35,101 nt of DNA from an uncultured Eubacteriales bacterium (GCA_900545405.1 UQYT01000023.1:1-35101); one strand, 5' to 3'. Counted from the stretch's first letter, positions 24,968 through 31,919 are shown. Numbers and translations: made by a program. Notes: generated by a model from the letters alone, not told the origin.

Positions 24968-25486
24968 ATGAAAACGCTGACAGCCTATTTTTCGCGCCGG
25001 GGCATGAACTATGCCGGCGGCAAGCTGGTCGACCTCAAGGTCGGCAACACGGAGCGGGCCGCCAAGCTGGCCTCTGAGCTCGCGGGCGGCGCCCTCTTCG
25101 AGATACGCGCCGAGCACGAGTACCCCTATGACTACCGCGAGTGCGTAGAGGTCTCAAAGGAGGAGCTCACGAGCGGGGCGCGCCCCGAGCTTGCCGTAGA
25201 ACCCGGCGACCTCTCCGGCGTCGAGGCCGTCATCCTCTGCTACCCCTGCTGGTGCGGCACGATGCCGATGCCGGTCTGGACCTTCCTGGAGGGCTGCGAC
25301 CTCGCGGGCAAGCGCATCCTGCCCATGTGCACCAACGAGGGCAGCGGCATGGGCCGCAGCGAGGCCGACATCCGCCGCCTCTGCCCCGAGGCCGTGGTGG
25401 AGAAGGGCCTCTCTGTAAAGGGCAGCGCCGTCGAGAGCGCGGGCCCCGCCATAGAGGCCTGGCTGAAGGAAAACGGCGTCATCTGA
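24968..25486 (+). CDS. Flavodoxin-like protein (Flavodoxin_4 type)
   Basis: A 172-residue cytoplasmic flavodoxin-fold protein. The N-terminal strand TLTAYFSRRGMNY contains the phosphate-binding loop, followed by VGNTERAAKLASEL. Later VILCYPCWCGTMPMPVWTFLE provides the second FMN-contacting loop, and MCTNEGSGMGRSEADI the third. It probably carries electrons or acts as a small NAD(P)H-quinone-type reductase; the partner is unknown. The start ATG has TTGGAGG 6 bases upstream. A strong terminator follows. Confidence 0.88.
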   Translation: MKTLTAYFSRRGMNYAGGKLVDLKVGNTERAAKLASELAGGALFEIRAEHEYPYDYRECVEVSKEELTSGARPELAVEPGDLSGVEAVILCYPCWCGTMPMPVWTFLEGCDLAGKRILPMCTNEGSGMGRSEADIRRLCPEAVVEKGLSVKGSAVESAGPAIEAWLKENGVI

Positions 25487-25497
25487 AAAAAGGAAAA

Positions 25498-25524
25498 CCC
25501 CCGGACCCAAAGTCCGGGGGCTTT
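25498..25524. terminator. Terminator between the flavodoxin-like gene and rpsR
   Basis: 9-bp perfect stem CCCCCGGAC / GTCCGGGGG with loop CCAAA, then CTTTCTT on the plus side. The A-rich left flank may also serve the convergent rpsF-ssb-rpsR operon. Confidence 0.85.
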
Positions 25525-25539
25525 CTTATATTCCCCTAA

Positions 25540-25779
25540 TCAGTCGGTGACGTAGGGGAGAAGAGCGATCTGACGGGCGCGCTTGATGGCCTCGGTCAGC
25601 TCGCGCTGATGCATGGCGCAGGTGCCGGTAGTGCGGCGCGGAAGGATCTTGCTGCGCTCGGAGATGAACTTCCTGAGCTTGGCGGCATCCTTATAGTCGA
25701 TATAGGTGCACTTATCCACGCAGAACTGGCATACCTTCTTGCGCTTGCGATTCTTGGGTCCTTTGTTATCGAAAGCCAA
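25540..25779 (-). CDS. rpsR: 30S ribosomal protein S18
   Basis: A 79-residue S18. Marks: CQFCVDKCTYIDYKDAAKLRKFISERSKILPRRTTGTCAMHQRELTEAIKRARQIALLPY. The Cys pattern near residues 17-24 is the zinc-binding type seen in many Firmicutes. It binds S6 on the 30S platform. It is last gene of the conserved rpsF-ssb-rpsR operon, 22 bases after ssb. Confidence 0.98.
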   Translation of the reverse strand: MAFDNKGPKNRKRKKVCQFCVDKCTYIDYKDAAKLRKFISERSKILPRRTTGTCAMHQRELTEAIKRARQIALLPYVTD

Positions 25780-25801
25780 GGTTATACCTCCCTTTTAATT
25801 C

Positions 25802-26296
25802 TCAGAACGGCAGTTCGCCGTCCCCGTCGTCCAGCTCGGAAAAGGCGGAAGGCGCGGCCTGGCGCGGAGCGCTGTCCTGCCTGCTGTCTCTCTGCCCGTA
25901 GCTGTCGCGGGAGCTGTAGTTGTCGCGGGAGCCGTAGCTGTCACGCGGGCCGTAATTGTCCCGGGACTCGCCCTCGCGGCGCTTCGATTCGCCAAAATAC
26001 ACGTTGTCGACGACGACCTCGGCGCTTCTGCGCTTGTTGCCGTCCCTGTCGGTCCAGTCCCTTATCTGGAGCCGGCCGCTCACGACGGCCATGCTGCCCT
26101 TCTGAAAGTACTTGGACACGAACTCGCCGGTCTGACGCCAGGCGACGCAGTCGATGAAATCGGTCTGCTTCTCCTCACCGCGGCCGAAGTCCCTGTCGAC
26201 CGCCAGGGAGAACGACGCCACGGGCGTCTGGCTCTGGGTGTATCTCAGCTCGGGGTCGCGCGTGAGGCGGCCCATCAATACGATGTGATTGAGCAT
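25802..26296 (-). CDS. ssb: Single-stranded DNA-binding protein
   Basis: A 164-residue SSB. The OB-fold is at about 1-105 (MLNHIVLMGRLTRDPELRYTQS, FIDCVAWRQTGEFVSKYFQKG), followed by a disordered linker and the partner-binding tip DDGDGELPF at the C-terminus. The linker contains a six-residue repeat of the form RD(N/S)Y(G/S)x, four full copies plus a partial one, encoded by imperfect 18-base tandem repeats around 25875-25970. It lies between rpsF and rpsR as is usual in Firmicutes. Confidence 0.97.
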   Translation of the reverse strand: MLNHIVLMGRLTRDPELRYTQSQTPVASFSLAVDRDFGRGEEKQTDFIDCVAWRQTGEFVSKYFQKGSMAVVSGRLQIRDWTDRDGNKRRSAEVVVDNVYFGESKRREGESRDNYGPRDSYGSRDNYSSRDSYGQRDSRQDSAPRQAAPSAFSELDDGDGELPF

Positions 26297-26307
26297 CAGC
26301 GCACCTC

Positions 26308-26604
26308 TTATTCGGGACGCTTGGTGATCAGGCTGCGGATGACGCCGTCGGTTATGCCGAGGATACGATCCAGCTCAGCCGGGAACTCGGGAGCGCTGGT
26401 GAACTTGACGAGCACGTAGTATCCCTCGCTGAGATAGTTGATTTCATAGGCGAGCTTGCGCTTGCCCATCTCCTCCATCTCATCAAGAGTGCCGTTCTGC
26501 TCGACAAGCGTCTTGAACTTCTCCACGAGAGCGGCGGTCTCCTCCTCCGAGAGGTTCGGGTTGAGGATGTACATCACTTCGTACTTCTCGCTTGTCTTTG
26601 CCAA
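26308..26604 (-). CDS. rpsF: 30S ribosomal protein S6
   Basis: A 98-residue S6: KYEVMYILNPNLSEEETAALVEKF, GKRKLAYEINYLSEGYYVLVKF, LDRILGITDGVIRSLITKRP. A GTG nine bases upstream is in frame but directly touches the AAGGAGG ribosome binding site. The TTG at 26604 is 8 bases from it and gives the family-like start MAKTSEKYEV, so TTG is chosen. It is first gene of rpsF-ssb-rpsR, under a strong promoter with a structured leader. Confidence 0.95.
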   Translation of the reverse strand: MAKTSEKYEVMYILNPNLSEEETAALVEKFKTLVEQNGTLDEMEEMGKRKLAYEINYLSEGYYVLVKFTSAPEFPAELDRILGITDGVIRSLITKRPE

Positions 26605-26630
26605 TTTGTGCACCTCCTTCTGGACTTATG

Positions 26631-26682
26631 GCCTGCTTTATGCAGGCAAGGATATAGGCCTGTCCCTCAGGGCAGGCCTATA
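26631..26682 (-). promoter_or_regulatory. Two-hairpin 5' leader of rpsF-ssb-rpsR
   Basis: The first hairpin has 10-bp arms 26653-26662 and 26673-26682, continued inside by CCC/GGG. The second is GCCTGC/GCAGGC at 26631-26636 and 26642-26647. The first starts about at the predicted transcript start. S6:S18 autoregulatory leaders are known in this operon, but the conserved CCG bulge could not be recognised here. Confidence 0.45.
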
Positions 26683-26683
26683 A

Positions 26684-26711
26684 ATTATACATTATTTTCG
26701 CGTTTTGTCAA
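26684..26711 (-). promoter_or_regulatory. Promoter of rpsF-ssb-rpsR
   Basis: Consensus -35 TTGACA (26706-26711) and -10 TATAAT (26684-26689) with a 16-base spacer on the minus strand. Confidence 0.88.
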
Positions 26712-26724
26712 GGATTTTTCCTTA

Positions 26725-28092
26725 TCACACCTTGAAATTCACGCTGGTGTCGCCCTGGAGGTCGGAGCCGAACTCGTAGTCCTTGCCGGGCAGGATGGCG
26801 TTGAGGACGATGCCCACGATGGCGGCGGTGGCGAGGCCGGAGAAGCTGACGTTGCCGATCTTGACGGCGCCGACGCTCGAGTAGGTGATGCCGATGGCGA
26901 GCACGAGGATGAGGGCCGCGATTATGACGTTGCGGCTCTTGGTGAAGTCGACCTTGTTCTCAACGACGTTGCGCACGCCGACGGCGCTGATCATGCCGTA
27001 GAGCACCAGGGACACGCCGCCGATGGTGGCGGTGGGCATGGCGTGGACTACCTCGGCGAACTTGGGGCAGAAGGAGAAGATGATGGCCAGCACGGCGGCG
27101 ATGCGGATGACGCGGGGGTCGTAGACCTTGCTGAGCGCGAGGACGCCGGTGTTCTCGCCGTAGGTGGTGTTGGCCGGGGCGCCGAAGAGCGCCGCGAGGC
27201 TGGTGGCCAGGCCGTCGCCCAGGAGGGTGCGGTGCAGGCCGGGGTCCTGGATGTAGTTCCTCTCGCAGGTGGAGGAGATGGCGCACATGTCGCCGATGTG
27301 CTCGACCATGGTGGCGAGCGCGATGGGTATTATCGTGACGGCCGCGGTGCCGAGCATGGCGTTGTCGACGTTGCCGCCGGCGAAGAGGCCGAACACGGTC
27401 TCGTCCCAGACGACGGGCAGGCCGATCCAGGCGGCCTCATGCACGGCGGTGAAGTCCACCTGGCCTGTCAGAGCGCCGACGATGTAGGAGGCGATGACGC
27501 CGAGGAGGATGGGGATGATCTTTATCATGCCCTTGCCCCAGATGTTGCAGACGATGACCACGAGTATGGCCACCAGCGCGACGGGCCAGTTGGCCTCGCA
27601 GTTGTTGACGGCGCTGGAGCTCAGGGACAGACCGATGGCGATGATGATGGGGCCGGTGACGATGGGCGGGAAGAAGCGCATGACCTTCCTGACGCCGAAG
27701 ACCTTGAAGAGCAGGCTCAGCACCAGGTACACGAGGCCCGCGCAGGCCACGCCGAAGCAGGCGTAGGGCAGCATCTCTGTGTTGGGTATGTTGAACACGC
27801 CCGGCATGTCCGGGTTCTCGAGCATCGGCGCGATGGCCGAGTAGCCGCCGAGGAAGGCGAAGGACGAGCCCAGGAAGGCAGGGACCTTGCCCTTGGCCAG
27901 CAGGTGGAAGAGCAGCGTGCCGAGACCGGCAAACAGCAGCGTGACGGAGACGGACAGACCCGTCAGCGTGGGGACCAGCACCGTGGCGCCGAACATGGCG
28001 AACATGTGCTGGAAGCCGAGCACGAGCATCCTGGGCGCGCCAAGCGTCCGGGCGTCGTAGATCGGCTCGTTTCCGATGGTTTTCTTGTTCAT
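26725..28092 (-). CDS. uraA: Uracil permease (NCS2 / UraA family)
   Basis: A 455-residue inner-membrane nucleobase:cation symporter. Marks: LGFQHMFAMFGATVLVPTLTGL, AFLGSSFAFLGGYSAI, IGLSLSSSAVNN, TMVEHIGDMCAISSTCERNYIQDPGLHRTLLGDGLATSLAALFGAPANTTYGENTGVLALSKVYDPRVIRIAAV, the last containing the family's signature Glu residues. It imports uracil for salvage. It follows pyrR by 64 bases on the same strand, so it is probably under the PyrR attenuator. The ribosome binding site is AGAGAGG. Confidence 0.95.
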   Translation of the reverse strand: MNKKTIGNEPIYDARTLGAPRMLVLGFQHMFAMFGATVLVPTLTGLSVSVTLLFAGLGTLLFHLLAKGKVPAFLGSSFAFLGGYSAIAPMLENPDMPGVFNIPNTEMLPYACFGVACAGLVYLVLSLLFKVFGVRKVMRFFPPIVTGPIIIAIGLSLSSSAVNNCEANWPVALVAILVVIVCNIWGKGMIKIIPILLGVIASYIVGALTGQVDFTAVHEAAWIGLPVVWDETVFGLFAGGNVDNAMLGTAAVTIIPIALATMVEHIGDMCAISSTCERNYIQDPGLHRTLLGDGLATSLAALFGAPANTTYGENTGVLALSKVYDPRVIRIAAVLAIIFSFCPKFAEVVHAMPTATIGGVSLVLYGMISAVGVRNVVENKVDFTKSRNVIIAALILVLAIGITYSSVGAVKIGNVSFSGLATAAIVGIVLNAILPGKDYEFGSDLQGDTSVNFKV

Positions 28093-28156
28093 TCCCGATT
28101 TACCTCTCTCCGTAGTGTATTTTAATTGGGATGACGCACAAAGTTGATGCGGAGCC

Positions 28157-28693
28157 TCAGGGCTCCATGAGGTATACGCCGGTCTCGCCGTCGTACTCCG
28201 GGAGCCTCGCCTCGATGAGCTCCGTGTGGGAGGTGGGCACGTTTTTGCCCACGTAGTCGGCCCGGATGGGCAGCTCCCTGTGGCCCCGGTCCACCAGGAC
28301 GGCCAGCTGTATGGCCCTCGGCCGCCCGCAGGCGAGCACGGCCTCCATCGCGGCCCGGGCCGTCCGGCCGGTGTAGAGCACGTCGTCCACCAGGACGACG
28401 GTCTTGTCCGCCACGGGGAAGTCCAGCTGCGCCTTCGTGACTATGGGCTCCTGCGAAAGGCGCTGCAGGTCGTCGCGGTAATAGCGCACGTCCACGCTGC
28501 CGCAGGGGACCTCCAGGCCCTCTATTTTAATGATGTTGGACCTTATCTGCCGCGCCAGAGGCTCTCCCCGGCGGCGGATGCCGACGAGGCAGACATTCTC
28601 AACGCCGCGGTTGCGCTCGGCTATCTCGTGTGAGAGACGCATCAGCGCGCGGTTCACCGCCGCTTCATCCATGAGCCTGGCCTTTTCTCTCAC
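28157..28693 (-). CDS. pyrR: PyrR bifunctional pyrimidine attenuation regulator / uracil phosphoribosyltransferase
   Basis: A 178-residue PyrR. PRPP-binding loop VVLVDDVLYTGRTARAAMEAV, then QLAVLVDRGHRELPIRADYVGKNVPTS, closely like B. subtilis PyrR. The frame is open for another 52 codons upstream, but that stretch is the attenuator leader. The GTG at 28693 gives the family-like start MREKARLMDEAAVNRALMRLSHEIAERN, with AAGGGG 11 bases upstream. It senses UMP/UTP and promotes termination in pyr leader RNAs, and is co-transcribed with uraA. Confidence 0.95.
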   Translation of the reverse strand: MREKARLMDEAAVNRALMRLSHEIAERNRGVENVCLVGIRRRGEPLARQIRSNIIKIEGLEVPCGSVDVRYYRDDLQRLSQEPIVTKAQLDFPVADKTVVLVDDVLYTGRTARAAMEAVLACGRPRAIQLAVLVDRGHRELPIRADYVGKNVPTSHTELIEARLPEYDGETGVYLMEP

Positions 28694-28716
28694 GTTCAGC
28701 ACCGCCCCTTCGCAAC

Positions 28717-28809
28717 AAAAAATGTCCTGCCGGGTCCCGGCAAGACACACCAAATCCCCGCGCAGGCGCGCGGCAGCATATAAGCGGTTTTGCCGGTCTC
28801 TCAGTACCG
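28717..28809 (-). promoter_or_regulatory. PyrR-dependent transcription attenuator upstream of pyrR
   Basis: In minus-strand order: a small hairpin CGGT/ACCG at 28794-28809 with loop ACTGAGAG, which contains the CNGNGAG core of PyrR-binding loops. A rho-independent terminator follows (arms 28736-28746 and 28724-28734, then ATTTTTT at 28717-28723) about 25 bases before the pyrR start. The usual reading is that PyrR with UMP stabilises the first hairpin and favours termination. Confidence 0.75.
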
Positions 28810-28827
28810 TCTTAAAATCCATGGCGA

Positions 28828-28856
28828 AGTATAGCAGATGCCGCCGCATTTTGCAA
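28828..28856 (-). promoter_or_regulatory. Promoter of pyrR-uraA
   Basis: -35 TTGCAA (28851-28856), 17-base spacer, -10 TATACT (28828-28833) on the minus strand, placing the start just upstream of the attenuator. Confidence 0.75.
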
Positions 28857-29007
28857 GGACAATTAATTTTATGCGTTCAAAAAATGTTTACGGTTTTAAT
28901 GATATTCTAATCCTGCTCTAACGACTTGTTAATAAGGCTCTGGTATCCTATGCCCGTAACACAGAAAGGGAATCGGCAAATTGTTATTAAAATAACTTTT
29001 TCTTTTA

Positions 29008-29036
29008 ACGTTACTTTAATAAACGCACGTTACAAT
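29008..29036 (+). promoter_or_regulatory. Putative promoter and direct repeats before the PepSY gene
   Basis: In a 214-base AT-rich gap, ACGTTAC occurs twice (29008-29014 and 29027-29033), 19 bases apart. The second copy overlaps a -10 TACAAT (29031-29036) and the first sits where the -35 should be, with no good -35 consensus. This suggests a regulated promoter. A GTTATT/AATAAC palindrome lies just upstream near 28983-28996. Confidence 0.4.
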
Positions 29037-29073
29037 GGGCACATAAAACAAAAACGAAAAGGAGCTAACAACC

Positions 29074-29349
29074 ATGAAAAAGAACGTTCTCTATATAAGC
29101 CCGATGCAGGCCCGCGCCCTGGCCCTGGAGGCCGCCAACGTCACATCCGCGAGGTTCGACTCCCAGAAGCTGCTCGAGAGCGGCAGCCTCTACGAGCTGG
29201 AGTTCACCACCGAAGAGATGCACTACACCTGCTACATCGACGCCGTGAGCGGCGAGGCCCTCGGCCTCGACTTCTTCCCCGTTCCCGTCGAGACCTATCC
29301 GTCCTACTACGAGGATCGCCGCCGCACCGCCCAATGCGTCAGCGCCTGA
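29074..29349 (+). CDS. Single-domain PepSY-like small protein without signal peptide
   Basis: 91 residues. The pattern MQARALALEAANV, YELEFTTEEMHYTCYIDAVSGEALGLDF fits one PepSY domain (helix then beta hairpins, with the Asp-Ala-x-Ser-Gly-Glu turn). There is no signal peptide or transmembrane helix, whereas PepSY proteins are usually exported or membrane-bound. It is therefore probably cytoplasmic. The start has an AAAAGGAGC ribosome binding site. It is monocistronic, with its own promoter region and terminator. Function is unknown; PepSY domains are thought to act as inhibitory or chaperone-like modules. Confidence 0.75.
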   Translation: MKKNVLYISPMQARALALEAANVTSARFDSQKLLESGSLYELEFTTEEMHYTCYIDAVSGEALGLDFFPVPVETYPSYYEDRRRTAQCVSA

Positions 29350-29360
29350 GCGACGGAGAG

Positions 29361-29402
29361 AGCCCGTGAGTGATGCACCCCCTGTCACTCACGGGCTTTT
29401 TA
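29361..29402 (+). terminator. Terminator of the PepSY gene
   Basis: 13-bp perfect stem (29361-29373 with 29385-29397), 11-base loop, then TTTTT. Confidence 0.92.
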
Positions 29403-29441
29403 ATTCATTGGAGAAGGCTCCGCCTTCTCCAATGAATTAAA
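29399..29441. repeat. Perfect 20-bp palindrome with 3-base loop
   Basis: Arms 29399-29418 and 29422-29441 are exact complements. The palindrome begins inside the T-tract of the preceding terminator. It is followed by an 80-base GC-rich stretch (to about 29520) with no coding sign. This may be a dispersed intergenic repeat or miniature element. A looser resemblance (ATT, GG, AGAA core) to the mglB-mglA hairpin is noted. Confidence 0.55.
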
Positions 29442-29528
29442 CGCACTGCGCTGCATGCCTCGCCTGCGGCTCGACACGCCGCCGGCGAAAACGTTATTGC
29501 ATCTCTCCTAGAGAAACGCAGGACAAAG

Positions 29529-29562
29529 AAAGACCCGGCCGGGTTTGACGGCCGGGTCTTTT
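29529..29562. terminator. Terminator of the degV gene
   Basis: 12-bp stem AAAGACCCGGCC (29529-29540) with its complement at 29550-29561 and a 9-base loop. T-runs lie on both sides. It sits immediately after the minus-strand degV stop. Confidence 0.85.
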
Positions 29563-29565
29563 GGT

Positions 29566-30468
29566 TCACTTGTCGAGCCTTGCCCTGCGCACGACGCCGA
29601 TGCCGAGCGGGTGCGGGCCGGTGTGCACGGCGATGACGGAGCTGATGAGGCGGATGGGCACCTCGGTGGAGAGGCCCAGCTCGTCGAGCAGGGCGCAGAC
29701 GCGCGCCTGGAACTCGGCGGCCTCGTTGTAGTCGTAGCCGTAGCCGACGGCGATGTCGAACTCGTCGGCGGAGGTGAAATTCTCGCGCAGATACTCGCGC
29801 GCGACGCTCAGCGTCTTGTCGAGGCTCTTGCCCCGGCCGCGGCAGACGCCGGAGGGGAAGATCTCGCCCTCCTTGAGCGTGATGATGGGCCTGATGCCGA
29901 GCACGGTGCTGACCTTGCCGGCCAGCTTGCCGATGCGGCCGCCTATGCTCAGGTAGGAGAGGCTGCCTATGGTGAAGAAGATGCGGCCGGACGGCCGTAT
30001 CTCGTCCATGCGGGCCACGGCCTCGTCCAGTGTAAAGCCCGCGTCGCGCAGGTTGCAGGCCTCAAGCACGTAGAGGCCCTGGAGCACGGTGTTCACCATG
30101 GAGTTGTACACCGCGATCTTGACGTCGGGATAGTCCTCGCGCAGCAGCTCCAGCGCTATGCGCGCGGTCTGGTAGGAGTTCGAGAACTTTTCGGTTATGC
30201 AGATGCAGATGGCCTGCTCGCCCGCCTCGGCCACCTCGCGGAAGACCTTGAGGAAGTCCTGGGTCGAGGGCGTGGAGCTCTTAGGGTACACGCCGGGATG
30301 CGACACCATCCACTCGTAAAACTCCTCCGTGCCGATATCCTCGTCCTGCTTGAGGTACTCTCCGCTGCCGAGCATGACGTAGAACGGCACCATGGTGATA
30401 TCGCGCTCCTTGTAGAGCTCGGGCGAGAGGTCGCCCGAACCGTCGGTTATGACCCTGAATTTAGACAT
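29566..30468 (-). CDS. DegV family fatty-acid-binding protein
   Basis: A 300-residue DegV/FakB-type protein. The N-terminal FRVITDGSGDLSPELYKERDITMVPFYV and later SSTPSTQDFLKVFREVAEAGEQAICICITEKFSNSYQTARIA are family marks (the TS(Q)PS-like and S-S-Y segments contact the lipid head group). The middle motif NLRDAGFTLDEAVARMDEIR and GRIGKLAGKVSTVLGIRPIITLKEGEI follow. Such proteins bind fatty acids for the FakA kinase in Firmicutes. The start at 30468 (MSKFRV) is 6 bases after GAGGG; an ATG two codons earlier abuts it. Confidence 0.92.
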   Translation of the reverse strand: MSKFRVITDGSGDLSPELYKERDITMVPFYVMLGSGEYLKQDEDIGTEEFYEWMVSHPGVYPKSSTPSTQDFLKVFREVAEAGEQAICICITEKFSNSYQTARIALELLREDYPDVKIAVYNSMVNTVLQGLYVLEACNLRDAGFTLDEAVARMDEIRPSGRIFFTIGSLSYLSIGGRIGKLAGKVSTVLGIRPIITLKEGEIFPSGVCRGRGKSLDKTLSVAREYLRENFTSADEFDIAVGYGYDYNEAAEFQARVCALLDELGLSTEVPIRLISSVIAVHTGPHPLGIGVVRRARLDK

Positions 30469-30540
30469 TCTCATCCCTCATTTATATCAAGATGTTCCCG
30501 CGCCGCAGCACACACCCCCGCGGCCCCGGGATTTTGCAAA

Positions 30541-30601
30541 GCCGCCCTTGCAGGCGGCCGGGCACACGCTTCGACACCGGTGCATCGAAGCGGGTGCCCG
30601 G
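30541..30601 (-). terminator. Tandem hairpins downstream of tRNA-Ser
   Basis: Directly after the tRNA 3' end on the minus strand is a 17-bp stem with one mismatch (30585-30601 with 30558-30574); its loop contains the palindrome CACCGGTG. A second hairpin, GCCGCC/GGCGGC, at 30541-30558 is followed by TTT. Together they probably end or process the tRNA transcript. Confidence 0.6.
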
Positions 30602-30608
30602 TCGGATT

Positions 30609-30697
30609 TGGCGGAGAGGATGGGATTCGAACCCATGGCCCGTTGCCGGGTCACCGGTTTTCAAGACCGGCTCCTTAAACCGCTCGGACACCTCTCC
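30609..30697 (-). tRNA. tRNA-Ser (UGA), CCA encoded
   Basis: An 89-base class II tRNA with a long variable arm. Acceptor GGAGAGG pairs with CCTCTCC; discriminator G and CCA are encoded at 30609-30612. The anticodon loop reads CTTGAAA, giving anticodon TGA. T-arm GGTTCGAATCC. A promoter lies about 35 bases upstream. Confidence 0.95.
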
Positions 30698-30730
30698 GTT
30701 TATATGGGCGCTCAGAATATAACGTTTTCG

Positions 30731-30758
30731 ATTATAACATCAAATGAGTATTTTACAA
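30731..30758 (-). promoter_or_regulatory. Promoter of tRNA-Ser
   Basis: -35 TTGTAA (30753-30758), 16-base spacer, consensus -10 TATAAT (30731-30736) on the minus strand. Confidence 0.7.
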
Positions 30759-30798
30759 GCGACAATTAAAGTCCAAGCTGTGAATTTTCCGTTAATCC

Positions 30799-30827
30799 TT
30801 GACGCGGAGTTCAGTAAAGTTTAAAAT
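30799..30827 (+). promoter_or_regulatory. Promoter of the acetyltransferase-deacylase pair
   Basis: -35 TTGACG (30799-30804), 17-base spacer, -10 TAAAAT (30822-30827), 24 bases before the acetyltransferase start. Confidence 0.75.
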
Positions 30828-30850
30828 CTCCCTTAAAGAGGCGAAGATTT

Positions 30851-31450
30851 ATGAGTTACAAAATACGCACCGCACTGCCCTCGGACGGGGCCGCGCTGTC
30901 CGCGATATACGCGCCCTACACCGAGACGGCCATCACCTACGAGTACCCCGCGCCCACGGCCGAGGAGTTTTCCGCGCGCATTGCCGCCATCTCCGCGCAC
31001 TATCCCTTCATCGTCTGCGAATCCGACGGCCGCGCCCTGGGCTATGCCTACTCTCACCGCTACCGCGAGCGCGCCGCCTATGACTGGGACACGGAGCTCT
31101 CCATCTACTTTGACCGGGCCGAGACCGGCCGCGGCCTGGGCAGGCCGCTGTACAGCGCGCTGCTGGACCTGCTGCGGCTGCAGGGCTTTGTGAACATCTA
31201 CGGCACCGTCTCCGCGCCCAACCCGGCGAGCGAGCGCCTGCACGAGAGCCTCGGCTTCGCGCACGTGTTCACGGACTACAAGACCGGCTGGAAGCTCGGC
31301 AAGTGGCACGACCTCATCTTCTACCGCCTGCAGCTCGCGCCCGCGGAGGGCGAGCCCGGGCCCGTGACGCCCTTCCCCGAGCTGGACGCCGGGGCCGTCC
31401 GCGAGATATACGAGCGGCGCGCCGCAGAGATGGGAGGCCGGACAAGATGA
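30851..31450 (+). CDS. GNAT N-acetyltransferase (phosphinothricin-acetyltransferase-like)
   Basis: A 199-residue GNAT protein: IRTALPSDGAALSAIYAPYTETAITYEYPAPTAEEF, then the CoA-binding loop region AETGRGLGRPLYSALLDLLRLQGF and ASERLHESLGFAHVFTDYKTGWKLGKWHDLIFYRLQL. This is the layout of the PAT/bar and YncA-type acyl-amine acetyltransferases. The substrate is probably a small amine or amino acid analogue. The last 30 residues (EGEPGPVTPFPEL onward) exceed the usual domain. Its stop overlaps the next start by 4 bases (ATGA). Confidence 0.9.
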   Translation: MSYKIRTALPSDGAALSAIYAPYTETAITYEYPAPTAEEFSARIAAISAHYPFIVCESDGRALGYAYSHRYRERAAYDWDTELSIYFDRAETGRGLGRPLYSALLDLLRLQGFVNIYGTVSAPNPASERLHESLGFAHVFTDYKTGWKLGKWHDLIFYRLQLAPAEGEPGPVTPFPELDAGAVREIYERRAAEMGGRTR

Positions 31451-31905
31451 CCAAGACCAACGCCATGCGCCTGCTGGACGCGGCGGGCATAGCCTACCGC
31501 ACGGCGGAGTACGAATACGACGAGTCCGACCTCTCCGGCAAGCACGCCGCGGAGCAGCTCGGCATGCCGGCGGAGCAGGTCTTCAAGACCCTGGTCACGC
31601 GCGGGGACAAGACGGGCCTGCTGGTGTTCTGCATCCCCGTCCTGGACGAGCTGGACCTGCGCCGCGCCGCCCAGATCTCCGGCAACAAGAAGCTGGAGAT
31701 GATCCACGTCAAGGAGCTGCTCCCGCTCACGGGCTACATGCGCGGCGGCTGCTCGCCCATAGGCATGAAGAAGAAATACTCCACCTACATCGACGAGACG
31801 TACATCCTCTTCGACGAGATCGCCGTCAGCGCGGGCATGCGCGGCGAGCAGATCATCCTGGCCCCGGACGACCTCGCGAAGTTCGTGGACGCAAAGGTAT
31901 ATTGA
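31447..31905 (+). CDS. ybaK: Cys-tRNA(Pro)/Cys-tRNA(Cys) deacylase, YbaK/EbsC family
   Basis: A 152-residue trans-editing deacylase that removes mischarged amino acids from tRNA. Family marks: NAMRLLDAAGIAYRTAEYEYDESDLSGKHAAEQLGMPAEQVFKTLVTRGDKTG, ISGNKKLEMIHVKELLPLTGYMRGGCSPIGMKKKYSTYID. The lysine in VFKTLV is the conserved active-site residue. The start ATG at 31447 overlaps the acetyltransferase stop, so the pair is translationally coupled. Followed by a strong terminator. Confidence 0.92.
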   Translation: MTKTNAMRLLDAAGIAYRTAEYEYDESDLSGKHAAEQLGMPAEQVFKTLVTRGDKTGLLVFCIPVLDELDLRRAAQISGNKKLEMIHVKELLPLTGYMRGGCSPIGMKKKYSTYIDETYILFDEIAVSAGMRGEQIILAPDDLAKFVDAKVY

Positions 31906-31919
31906 ACCCAGGCCCGATC

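Noticed and set aside
28093..28156. A second PyrR-binding loop before uraA (CGGAGAGAGG)
   Set aside because: It coincides with the ribosome binding site, and no terminator follows, so the match to CNGNGAG is probably chance.
28694..28849. N-terminal 52-residue extension of PyrR
   Set aside because: This stretch contains the promoter-proximal leader, the PyrR-binding hairpin and a terminator; the extension is not PyrR-like.
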